A stretch of DNA of 41,311 nucleotides, taken from positions 1 through 41,311 of the forward strand of contig NZ_KQ465140.1 in assembly GCF_001308875.1 (NCBI RefSeq), in the 5' to 3' direction. The stretch is from Lysinibacillus sp. ZYM-1. GTDB taxonomy: Bacteria; Bacillota; Bacilli; Bacillales_A; Planococcaceae. Within the stretch, counting starts at the first letter, position 1, and each line of letters opens with the position of its first letter. This document shows positions 24,331 through 32,254 of this stretch, in pieces. Position numbers and translations under genes: made by a program. The notes beneath the pieces are model-generated. The model saw only the letters and a program-made list of their open reading frames with translations. It was not told the origin of the DNA and searched no databases.

Positions 24331-25737
24331 TTACTTTTGACGATAGGGCAGAATCTCTGAAACTGTTACAAATTCATAGCCTTGTGCTTGTAAATAAGCA
24401 AGAACAGCATCGAGACCATCTGCAGTAGATTGATGGATATCATGCATTAAAACAATAGCATTGTTGTGTAAATTATTTTTTACATGCGGCAATAATTGCT
24501 GAGCGTTGCGATGCTTCCAATCTAATGTATCGATCGTCCAAAGCACAACCGGAACAGGGATCTCAGCGTTAATCGTATCATTAGTTGCTCCGTATGGTGG
24601 TCTAAAAACAGTGGCACCGTGATTAATCGCTTTCTCTATTTCAGAGGCTGTAGTGTTATACTCTTTCATCACTTGTTCTTGCGTAAGTTTTGTTAAAACA
24701 GGGTGATTCCATGAATGATTTCCTATTTCATGGCCACGTGCAAGTACATCTCTTGCAATATCAGGATAATATTGTACACGACTACCAAGCATAAAGAAGG
24801 TTGCTTTTGCGTGATATTTATCGAGAATGTTTAATATCTGTTCAGTCACTTTTGGATGTGGACCATCATCAAAAGTCAGCGCGATTCGTTTTTTATTTGG
24901 ATCACCTGTAGGTGGTGGATTTGTTGGTTTTACATTCTCCATAGCGATTTGAAAATCAGAGGCTAACAATGGGTTAATTAGCGAAAGGGGTAATTTCACT
25001 ATTGGGGCACCTGCTGCTCCGCTAGCAATCTCATATTCATCGAAATAGAATTGTAATGAATCATCTACAATAGCAAAGCGATTGAAGTTAGACCATTTTG
25101 GTTCAGTAGCTTTCAATAATTCGTCAGTTAAAAGCTCATCCTTTATTTGGAGGTTCTTCTGCAAATCTTTTCGCACATTAGCAGCTAATGTTGACAAATT
25201 ATTCTCGTCATTTTGTAATAATGTTTGAATAGTGATTTGCTCGCCAGTTTCGTTGTTAATAAAGAATGTTTTTGTAGTGACCTCATGGTTAGCTCCACCT
25301 AGGTACAGCATTTTTGTTAGCACAAAGGAATAGTAATGCTCTCGATATGGGAACGTTTCAAGACTAATATTTAATTCACCCATAGCTTCTTTATCTTTTT
25401 TCATAGACGCTATATAGTTTTCTTTTGAATCCGTTATGTATTGTAATACGGCATCATTAAAAACTTCGTTATCTGTTTGAGGGTAATGAATAGCAAATGG
25501 TATACGTTTATCATTTGAAACGTCTGTCACAATTCGTATCCCTGGAAACGCAGAACTTTCTGTTGATAAATTGCTATTAACCGATTCTGTGTCGGTTTCT
25601 TTTGAAGCACTAATTTTTTGAAACTTAAATTCATCCTTTGATAGGATAATAACAAGTATAATAGTTGTTAAAGTAACAATGAGGCCAAGTAATAAGAAAT
25701 CTATTATTGGACCGCGTCTTTTTCTGCGTTCCTGCAT
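24331..25737 (-). CDS. pdaC: PdaC-like polysaccharide deacetylase with DUF3298-type domain
   Basis: A 468-residue membrane-anchored enzyme, the length of B. subtilis PdaC (467). A basic N-terminus and one transmembrane helix (about 10-35) are followed by a DUF4163/DUF3298 region (about 65-250, with YSFVLTKMLYLGGANHEVT and GAAGAPIVKLPLSLI). The C-terminal NodB domain has all five motifs: TFDDGPHP, HSWNHP, RPPYGA, DTLDWKHRN and LMHDIH. Metal-binding Asp and His residues are therefore intact. PdaC removes acetyl groups from MurNAc in peptidoglycan and contributes to lysozyme resistance. The frame is open 40 codons further upstream, but the extra residues lack a ribosome binding site. AGAGGGGAG precedes the ATG at 25737, though at about 13 nt. 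Confidence 0.87.
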   Translation of the reverse strand: MQERRKRRGPIIDFLLLGLIVTLTTIILVIILSKDEFKFQKISASKETDTESVNSNLSTESSAFPGIRIVTDVSNDKRIPFAIHYPQTDNEVFNDAVLQYITDSKENYIASMKKDKEAMGELNISLETFPYREHYYSFVLTKMLYLGGANHEVTTKTFFINNETGEQITIQTLLQNDENNLSTLAANVRKDLQKNLQIKDELLTDELLKATEPKWSNFNRFAIVDDSLQFYFDEYEIASGAAGAPIVKLPLSLINPLLASDFQIAMENVKPTNPPPTGDPNKKRIALTFDDGPHPKVTEQILNILDKYHAKATFFMLGSRVQYYPDIARDVLARGHEIGNHSWNHPVLTKLTQEQVMKEYNTTASEIEKAINHGATVFRPPYGATNDTINAEIPVPVVLWTIDTLDWKHRNAQQLLPHVKNNLHNNAIVLMHDIHQSTADGLDAVLAYLQAQGYEFVTVSEILPYRQK

Positions 25738-26001
25738 GGTGTTGGATACGCTCCCCTCTTTTTTATTTTCTATACAATCAGACGTGCCAGACATCAAAAA
25801 AGTTATACAATATCTATAAACTTTTATTGTGAATTTATAGAAATTATCGCAAGCCAACTTTCCTTCTTGAAGTGGTGTATCAAACGTGGTTATACTTCTT
25901 TGTTAGCGGGTATAAAAACGTTACTAAAATAGAACAATCCAAGATCAATTTAAGTAAAAATAAAATTGAAAGAAAACCAAATTTTTTGCTGAAATTTTCA
26001 G

Positions 26002-26030
26002 TTGTGTTTTTATTGGCAGTTCGATACTAT
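26002..26030 (+). promoter_or_regulatory. Probable sigma-A promoter of the ThrE-type exporter genes
   Basis: TTGTGT (26002-26007) and TACTAT (26025-26030) are spaced by 17 bp, 37 bp before the first start codon. Each box has two mismatches. Confidence 0.45.
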
Positions 26031-26066
26031 TGGCAAGGAACCTTTTGAAGGAGGCAGATAGCAGTA

Positions 26067-26819
26067 ATGGTCTTACAAGAAGCGGATAATGAACTTACGA
26101 TTGACTGTTTGTTGCTTGCAGGGCGTATTATGATTGAAAGTGGTGCAGAAACATACCGTGTGGAGGATACAATGCTGAGGATGGCACATTCTCAAAATAT
26201 GCCAAATGCTCAATGTTATGCCACACCGACTGGAATCATTTTTTCGTTAGGCAAGACACAGCCGACGAGAATATCATCAATTTCCAGTAGGGTTACAGAT
26301 TTACAAAAAATAGCCTTGGTAAATTCAGTATCTCGGAGACTCACATCTCACATGATAACATTAGAACAAGCTTATGACGAGCTAAAGTCGATACAAAAAA
26401 CAAATTATTTTTTACCAACCTATTTACAAATTTTTGCAGCTGCTCTTGCGAGTGGTTGTTTCCTTATTATGTTTAAGGGAGGGTGGTCCGATTTTCCTAT
26501 CGCTGTTTTAGCAGGGGGGTTAGGCTTCCTAATGCTTGTATTAACTAATCATTTAACAAAAGTAAAATTTTTCTCTGAATTTACAGCATCACTCGTCCTC
26601 GGCTTTGTTGCCTTCTTTGCAGTAAAGTATGGTTACGGGACAGAGCTCGATAAAATCATTATTAGTTCTGTTATGCCGCTCGTACCAGGAATTTTGATTA
26701 CGAATGCAGTTCGTGATTTAATGGCAGGTCATTTTATGTCAGGGATGGCAAAAGGAGCAGAGGCCTTTTTAACTGCCTTTGCCATAGGGGCAGCTATTGC
26801 CGTCACCCTAGGATTTTAG
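26067..26819 (+). CDS. Threonine/serine exporter family protein, larger subunit (ThrE/YjjP-like)
   Basis: A 250-residue protein of the DUF1212/ThrE family. The soluble N-terminal part (1-115) contains the signature LLLAGRIMIESGAETYRVEDTM and CYATPTGIIFSLG, and five hydrophobic helices follow from about residue 118. The segment SSVMPLVPGILITNAVRDLMAGHFMSGMAKGAEAFLTAFAIG is a family hallmark. Split ThrE systems use this larger protein with a small ThrE_2 partner, here the next gene, to export threonine, serine or related small molecules (E. coli YjjP/YjjB exports succinate). The start is ATG after AAGGAGG at 12 nt. The stop codon overlaps the AGGAGG of the partner gene, indicating coupled translation. 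Confidence 0.88.
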   Translation: MVLQEADNELTIDCLLLAGRIMIESGAETYRVEDTMLRMAHSQNMPNAQCYATPTGIIFSLGKTQPTRISSISSRVTDLQKIALVNSVSRRLTSHMITLEQAYDELKSIQKTNYFLPTYLQIFAAALASGCFLIMFKGGWSDFPIAVLAGGLGFLMLVLTNHLTKVKFFSEFTASLVLGFVAFFAVKYGYGTELDKIIISSVMPLVPGILITNAVRDLMAGHFMSGMAKGAEAFLTAFAIGAAIAVTLGF

Positions 26820-26831
26820 GAGGCAATTGGC

Positions 26832-27308
26832 ATGCATATAATGGACATTATCATACAATTAATTGTTAGTTTTTTTGCCACGGCAGGGATTGCCATCATT
26901 TTTAATGTTCCTAGAAAGACACTACTTCATTGTGGTCTTGTTGGGGTAATTGGCTGGATTATTTATTATATTTTAACAGAGCAAGGGATGGACGTTGTAA
27001 AGGCCTCTTTCTTTGGCTCGTTTGTCATTGCAATTGTGGCCCATTTATATGCGCGACGTTTTAAAATACCAATGATTATTTTTATTGTTGGTGGAATCAT
27101 TCCGTTAGTGCCAGGGGGCATGGCTTATAATGCAATGAGAAATGTTGTAGAGGATGATTACTTACAAGGCTTACAATATGGCTTAAAAGCATTTTTAATA
27201 ACAGGGGCTATTGTTATTGGACTTGTCTTTGCGGAAGTAATTATTCAACTCATTTTCCGTTCAGTCCGTTCAAGTAAAGTGAAAATACAAAAGGTCTATA
27301 AAAAATAA
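26832..27308 (+). CDS. Threonine/serine exporter small subunit (ThrE_2/YjjB-like, DUF3815)
   Basis: A 158-residue membrane protein with four or five helices. It carries FNVPRKTLLHCGLVGVIGWIIYY near residue 24 and GGIIPLVPGGMAYNAMRNVVEDDY near 96, which echo the PLVPG motif of the larger subunit. The family is ThrE_2 (DUF3815). With the gene upstream it should form the split exporter complex in the cytoplasmic membrane. The start is ATG at 26832, 8 nt after AGGAGG, which itself overlaps the preceding stop; an ATG three codons in is possible. The C-terminus is basic and cytosolic. Confidence 0.87.
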   Translation: MHIMDIIIQLIVSFFATAGIAIIFNVPRKTLLHCGLVGVIGWIIYYILTEQGMDVVKASFFGSFVIAIVAHLYARRFKIPMIIFIVGGIIPLVPGGMAYNAMRNVVEDDYLQGLQYGLKAFLITGAIVIGLVFAEVIIQLIFRSVRSSKVKIQKVYKK

Positions 27309-27315
27309 AAATAAC

Positions 27316-27356
27316 AGGAGGCAACGTATATGATATTATACGCTGCCTCCTTCTTT
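27316..27356. terminator. Bidirectional terminator
   Basis: AGGAGGCA-A-CGTATA (27316-27330) pairs with TATACG-C-TGCCTCCT (27337-27351), one mismatch, with a 6-nt loop. TTCTTT on the plus side and T-rich sequence on the minus side follow. It lies between convergent genes. Confidence 0.8.
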
Positions 27357-27359
27357 AAA

Positions 27360-29387
27360 TTATAATTTCTTCACTAGCAATGCTTCAACTTCATCTGATG
27401 TAATAGGCTTACTAATATAGTAGCCTTGAATAGCATCGCAACCATAAGTAATTAACAAATCGGCCTGTTCCGCCGTTTCGACACCTTCAGCTACGACTTT
27501 AAGCTCCATAGATTTACCTAGCTGTACCATACCGTTCATAAGCTTTTGGCTCTTTTCGGATTTTAACAAAGAATTCGTGAATGTTTGATCGATTTTCACT
27601 GTATCTATTGGTAAGATTTGCATATATCTAAAGGATCCATAGCCAGTGCCGAAGTCATCTAAAATAAAGGAGATGCCTTCGTTTTCAAGTTTGCGCATTT
27701 GCTGAGCAATAAAAGTGGCTGCTTCGGCCTCTAAAGCAAATTTTTCAGTAATCTCAATTTGTAAAAGATTTGCTGGACAACCTGTTTTGGCAATCATTTC
27801 AAGAATGGATTTAGCCATATTTTTATCACGGAACTCTCGTACAGAAGAGTTGATGGATACCTTTAAATCATGGCCAGCTTTTTTCCAAATTAACGCCTGT
27901 TCGCAAGCTCTCTCTAACATAAAGGATCCAATATTATTAATTAGTCCTGTTTCTTCAGCAATCGGAATTAATTCATCCGGTGAAACAACACCAATTACTT
28001 CATCTTCCCAACGTACAAGTGCCTCAACAGCTGTGATTTTGCCAGAGTATACATCAATTTGTGGCTGATAAAGGACCTTTAAATTCTTTTGATCAAGCGC
28101 TTGTAGTAACCGCTTTTCAATTAATGCTTTACGATTTAAAGCCTTATGTGTTGCTGTTGATAGTGACACAATTTTATCTCCGCCAGCTTCACGCACGGTT
28201 GAAATAGTAGCAATAGAAGCTTTCATTAGCTGAGAGAAGGTTGTTTGATCTTCTGGATACCTTGTGATACCACCACTAATAGAAATGGGTACAGCAATAT
28301 TGCCACTATAAATAGGGTGTTGCTGCAAGTATGATAAAAAGCCTTGAATAAACCATTCACTTAAAGGTGTGATGACAACAAAATCATTTTCATTAATACG
28401 AGCCATCGTGCTGTCTTGGAAATACATCTTTATACGATTTGTAAATTCAATAATCAAACTTTGATCGATTTGTTGGTCGTGCAGTTCTTTTAAAGTATAA
28501 AATTTATCAATACTTAGATAGACAAAAGAAAAGTGTCTGTCATCCTCAATCATATTGCTAATCACTTTTTCAAGTCGATGGGCATTCATCAGCCCAGTTT
28601 CTGTGTCGATATAAGCTATTTTCTCAAGTTGGTGTTGGATAGTTTTTGATTTAGTAATATCCTTTTCAATTAAGAAAAATTGTTGTTCATTTGTTTCCAG
28701 ATTAAAGGTTGGGATAGCCGTTAGCAGTACCCAATAGGATTGTCCTGCTTTCGTCATTTTTTCAACTTCACCTTGCCACGTATGACCGTTGTTTAAATTA
28801 CGCCAGATAGTATTTGTTACTTTTTCACTTGTTTCATTATCCGGGAACAGCTGCCAAAATGTTTTGCCAATAACACGCTTTGGTGTCCATTGGCTTGTTT
28901 TTAGAAACTCATTATTACATTCTAAGATAAAACCATCGTGATCGAGTGTTACAGTCATAAATGTAGCATCCAATCCTTGCTTAAGATCTACAAATGTACT
29001 GCAATGAGAGACAGCAGTAGTCATTAGTTCTGGCAGCATAAAAATCATTAAAATAAAACGTTCTCCTTGTTCTGTAAAAGGCTTGGCAAGCAGTGCTGTC
29101 GGCATTTCTGTTTTTGAAGATGTGTGTAATTGAATTTTTTCTATATACGTACTGTCCTCATTCTGTAAGATAGATTGAAAAGTTTCTACTGGAAGCTGAC
29201 GTAGTAGATTTTCGTGTATAGATGGAGTAGTATTTCCTGTAATATCATTAGTTGATAAACCAATCAGATGTTCAGCGCTCTTTCCCCAGATAGTGGCTTG
29301 TCCATCTTGATTTATGATAATTGCAGGAAAAGGAAGTGAATTTAAATAATGTTCATCAATCGTAAATGATTTATGCATATGACTCAT
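27360..29387 (-). CDS. PAS-GGDEF(degenerate)-EAL cyclic-di-GMP phosphodiesterase
   Basis: A 675-residue soluble signalling protein. Two PAS-like sensor regions (about 10-120 and 150-260, the second containing WQGEVEKMTKAGQSYWVLLTAIPTF) precede a GGDEF-like domain (about 265-420). Its active-site loop reads MARINENDFVVIT instead of GGDEF, so cyclase activity is not expected. The EAL domain (about 430-670) keeps the catalytic set: Glu in VEALVRWE, Asn in SINSSV, Glu in QIEITE, the Asp pair in LDDFGTGYGSF, Lys in TVKIDQ, Glu in VAEGVET and Gln in IQGYYISKP. It should hydrolyse c-di-GMP. A TTG nine codons upstream precedes the AAGGAGAT site, so the ATG at 29387 is chosen. Single gene. Confidence 0.9.
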   Translation of the reverse strand: MSHMHKSFTIDEHYLNSLPFPAIIINQDGQATIWGKSAEHLIGLSTNDITGNTTPSIHENLLRQLPVETFQSILQNEDSTYIEKIQLHTSSKTEMPTALLAKPFTEQGERFILMIFMLPELMTTAVSHCSTFVDLKQGLDATFMTVTLDHDGFILECNNEFLKTSQWTPKRVIGKTFWQLFPDNETSEKVTNTIWRNLNNGHTWQGEVEKMTKAGQSYWVLLTAIPTFNLETNEQQFFLIEKDITKSKTIQHQLEKIAYIDTETGLMNAHRLEKVISNMIEDDRHFSFVYLSIDKFYTLKELHDQQIDQSLIIEFTNRIKMYFQDSTMARINENDFVVITPLSEWFIQGFLSYLQQHPIYSGNIAVPISISGGITRYPEDQTTFSQLMKASIATISTVREAGGDKIVSLSTATHKALNRKALIEKRLLQALDQKNLKVLYQPQIDVYSGKITAVEALVRWEDEVIGVVSPDELIPIAEETGLINNIGSFMLERACEQALIWKKAGHDLKVSINSSVREFRDKNMAKSILEMIAKTGCPANLLQIEITEKFALEAEAATFIAQQMRKLENEGISFILDDFGTGYGSFRYMQILPIDTVKIDQTFTNSLLKSEKSQKLMNGMVQLGKSMELKVVAEGVETAEQADLLITYGCDAIQGYYISKPITSDEVEALLVKKL

Positions 29388-29573
29388 GAGTTTTCGATCT
29401 CCTTGGGTAATCAATATATACTAATATTATAGATAATTATATGGAATTAGTCATTATGAATATATTTGTAAATATTTGATAATGAGAAAAAATAGGACTT
29501 TTCTAGTGATGTTTAAGAAAAGATTTGAAGAAAAATAACATTTTTTAGTACGTATATAGGAAGCAGGATTGGT

Positions 29574-30467
29574 ATGCAACGTTTAAAAGGAATAATATTT
29601 ATCGTCTCGGGTGCTATGTTATGGGGAGCAACGGGTCCCTTGATGGAGTGGTTACTTAACCACACACCATTGACAGTTTCCTTTATGTTAACAATCCGTT
29701 TATCGGTTGCAGGTATCATACTACTTACATATTTATTGTTAACGGGAAAAAATATCTTCTGTATTTGGCAGCACAAACTATGGGGTAGACAGCTCATTGT
29801 ATTCGGTATTGCAGGTATGCTAGGTGTTCAATTTGCATTTGTAGCAGCGATTCATGAAAGTAATGCTGTGCTAGCTACCTTACTACAGTTTCTAGCGCCA
29901 ATATTTGTTGTGGCATATGTCTCTCTTAGTTTAAAGAAATGGCCACCAAAATATCAAGTAATAGGAATTATTGGTACCCTTATGGGGTTGTTTCTATTAC
30001 TAACGAACGCCTCATTTAATAGTTTACTTATTAGTCCAAAAGCATTGCTGTGGGGTATTGCAGTGGGCTTAACCTTTGCCTTTTACACATTATATCCTGC
30101 ACGCCTAATGAAAGAATGGAGTGTGCTGTTAGTAGTTGGCTGGGGAATGCTAATAGGTGGACTTACATTAGGCATAGTGAGTCGTGTTTGGCTGTCCAAC
30201 CAATGGATAGTCTTTATGAATTTTAAGATTCTTATGTTGATGATTGCTTTAATATTTTTTGGAACGGTAGCTTTCATATTGTTTTTAAGTAGTATGAAAT
30301 ATATAACAGCTGTAGAGACGAGTATTCTCTCCAGCATTGAGCCATTAACAGCTATGATTATTTCAGTTATTGTTTTCGGTACTTCTTTAGGTTTTTGGCA
30401 ATTAATTGGGGTATTCGTTATGCTTGTGTGTGTAACGTGGCTATCGATTGCTGGTGAAAAAGCATAA
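29574..30467 (+). CDS. EamA-family (DMT superfamily) transporter
   Basis: A 297-residue protein with ten predicted helices in two EamA repeats. The first repeat has GAMLWGATGPLMEWLL near residue 13 and LATLLQFLAPIFVVAYVSL near 99. The second has SSIEPLTAMIISVIVFGTSLGFWQLIGVFVMLVCV near 256. This is a full-length member, unlike the truncated homologue at 6764. The family exports amino acids, nucleobases or other metabolites, and the substrate cannot be read from sequence. The start is ATG after a modest AGGA site. It lies 65 bp upstream of the ABC exporter pair and has no clear terminator of its own. Confidence 0.88.
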   Translation: MQRLKGIIFIVSGAMLWGATGPLMEWLLNHTPLTVSFMLTIRLSVAGIILLTYLLLTGKNIFCIWQHKLWGRQLIVFGIAGMLGVQFAFVAAIHESNAVLATLLQFLAPIFVVAYVSLSLKKWPPKYQVIGIIGTLMGLFLLLTNASFNSLLISPKALLWGIAVGLTFAFYTLYPARLMKEWSVLLVVGWGMLIGGLTLGIVSRVWLSNQWIVFMNFKILMLMIALIFFGTVAFILFLSSMKYITAVETSILSSIEPLTAMIISVIVFGTSLGFWQLIGVFVMLVCVTWLSIAGEKA

Positions 30468-30500
30468 ATATACTATAGTGTTAGGATTTTTTAACTAGCT

Positions 30501-30506
30501 TATAAT
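30501..30506 (+). promoter_or_regulatory. Candidate -10 box for the ABC exporter pair
   Basis: A perfect TATAAT stands 26 bp before the first ATG, but the -35 region (GTGTTA) is poor. A small TTATC/GATAA hairpin lies between it and the GGGGGAAAG ribosome binding site. No long attenuator like the B. subtilis bmrB leader fits in this 65-bp gap. Confidence 0.35.
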
Positions 30507-30532
30507 TTATCTCTAGATAAGGGGGAAAGAAT

Positions 30533-32254
30533 ATGAAAGAAATTTTTTCCTATGTAAGACCCTATAAATGGACGGCTATTTTTGCTTTATGTTTAATGTT
30601 ATTAGAATTATTTGTAGAGCTTGTACAGCCACTCATTATGGCAAAAATAATTGATGATGGGGTAAGGGCTCAAAATCACGGAATGATTATGCAATGGGGC
30701 GCTGTTTTACTTGGACTTTCATTTGTTGCCTTTATGGCAGGCATTATTAATTCATACTTTTCATCCCATACAGCCCAGAGCTTTTCTTATGATCTACGAA
30801 ATGCCATGTTTGATAAGATTCAATCCTTTACACTAGCCACTTATCAAAAATTCTCTACGGCATCCCTAATTACGAGATTAACGAATGATGTTACACAAGT
30901 TCAAACGGTGCTATTTATGAGTTTACGTATTATGCTTCGTGCACCACTAGCTGTTATAGGGAGTATTGTAATGGCATTTTTTGTGAATGCCAAATTAGCG
31001 TTGTTTTTAGTCATAGGTGCACCTATTATATTTCTTTTTCTTATTTTTATGGTGGCAAAGGGTGTGTCATATTTTGGACGTGTGCAGAAAAGAGTCGACC
31101 GTTTAAATAGGGTTTTGCAGGAGAATTTACAGGCTATTCGATTGGTAAAGGCTTATTTACGGGGGACATATGAGTCTACACGCTTCGATGAAGTTGCATC
31201 TCGTTTGAAATTTGATACTGTAAAGGCTTTACGCATAATGGAATATATTATGCCAGTTCTTTTATTCATTATGAATATGAGCCTGCTCGCCGTAATATGG
31301 TTCGGCACAAAGCAGATTGCTGCAGGGACAACACCACTAGGAGATATTGTAGCTATTGTCAACTATGCGATGCGTATGACAGGCTCATTTTCAATGTTTG
31401 CTTTTATAATTATATTTTATGCGCGCGCAAAGGCTTCGGCTGAACGTATGGCAGAAGTGCTTTCTACGGAAAATGAGGTTGAGGATACTTCATTTTCAGA
31501 AGAAATTAGCCATGATATGCGATATGGTGAGTTAACATTTGAACATGTTAGTTTTACGTATCCAGGAGGAGAATCTCCGGTCCTGTCTGACGTCAATTTC
31601 CAAGTTAAATCCGGTGAAAAATTAGCGATTATGGGGGCGACAGGTGCTGGGAAATCCACTTTATTACAGCTTATCCCGCGTTTTTATGAAGTAACGGCAG
31701 GGAGGATATTAGTGGAAGGACGGGATGTTCAACAGTGGGATTTGCAAGATTTACGTGAAGTCATTGGTTATGTCCCTCAACAGTCCTTGTTATTTACAGG
31801 CAGTATTGCGGACAATGTGCGTTGGGGAGATGAACATGCTGAAATGGATGCAGTACTACAGGCTACAATGCAAGCTCAAATACATGCGTCTGTCGAGGAC
31901 TTCCCAAATGGTTATGCTACAAAGGTTGGGCAAAAAGGCGTCAACTTATCAGGGGGGCAAAAGCAAAGGCTATCCATTGCAAGAGCACTCTTGAGAAGAG
32001 GACATATTTTAATGCTCGATGATAGTACAAGTGCACTAGATGTCAAAACAGAACAGGCACTGTGGGAGGCACTGAGCGAAGAGCATGCTACGATGCTTGT
32101 AGTTACACAAAAAATTCGTACAGCTAAAGGTGCAGATCGTATTTTACTTATTGATGCTGGAAAAGTGGTTGCATATGGAACGCATGAAGAGCTTTTACAA
32201 ACCTCAACGCTTTATAAAAAAATTGCAATCTCTCAACAGGAGGTCGAGGAATAA
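30533..32254 (+). CDS. ABC multidrug exporter half-transporter, degenerate-site subunit (YheI/BmrC-like)
   Basis: A 573-residue exporter with a six-helix membrane domain (residues 1-310) and a C-terminal ATPase domain. Walker A is GATGAGKST with Lys374, the signature is LSGGQKQ, and Walker B is LMLDDSTSALD. In Walker B Asp497 replaces the catalytic Glu, and Gln526 (VTQKIRT) replaces the switch His. This matches the BmrC-type subunit that contributes the non-hydrolysing ATP site of a heterodimer. The partner gene follows with a one-base stop/start overlap (TAATG). Together they should pump hydrophobic drugs out of the cell. The start is ATG after GGGGGAAAG. Confidence 0.92.
   Translation: MKEIFSYVRPYKWTAIFALCLMLLELFVELVQPLIMAKIIDDGVRAQNHGMIMQWGAVLLGLSFVAFMAGIINSYFSSHTAQSFSYDLRNAMFDKIQSFTLATYQKFSTASLITRLTNDVTQVQTVLFMSLRIMLRAPLAVIGSIVMAFFVNAKLALFLVIGAPIIFLFLIFMVAKGVSYFGRVQKRVDRLNRVLQENLQAIRLVKAYLRGTYESTRFDEVASRLKFDTVKALRIMEYIMPVLLFIMNMSLLAVIWFGTKQIAAGTTPLGDIVAIVNYAMRMTGSFSMFAFIIIFYARAKASAERMAEVLSTENEVEDTSFSEEISHDMRYGELTFEHVSFTYPGGESPVLSDVNFQVKSGEKLAIMGATGAGKSTLLQLIPRFYEVTAGRILVEGRDVQQWDLQDLREVIGYVPQQSLLFTGSIADNVRWGDEHAEMDAVLQATMQAQIHASVEDFPNGYATKVGQKGVNLSGGQKQRLSIARALLRRGHILMLDDSTSALDVKTEQALWEALSEEHATMLVVTQKIRTAKGADRILLIDAGKVVAYGTHEELLQTSTLYKKIAISQQEVEE

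Noticed and set aside
27715..28068. 117-codon ORF antisense to the EAL domain
   Set aside because: Serine-rich shadow of a strongly conserved coding region on the other strand.
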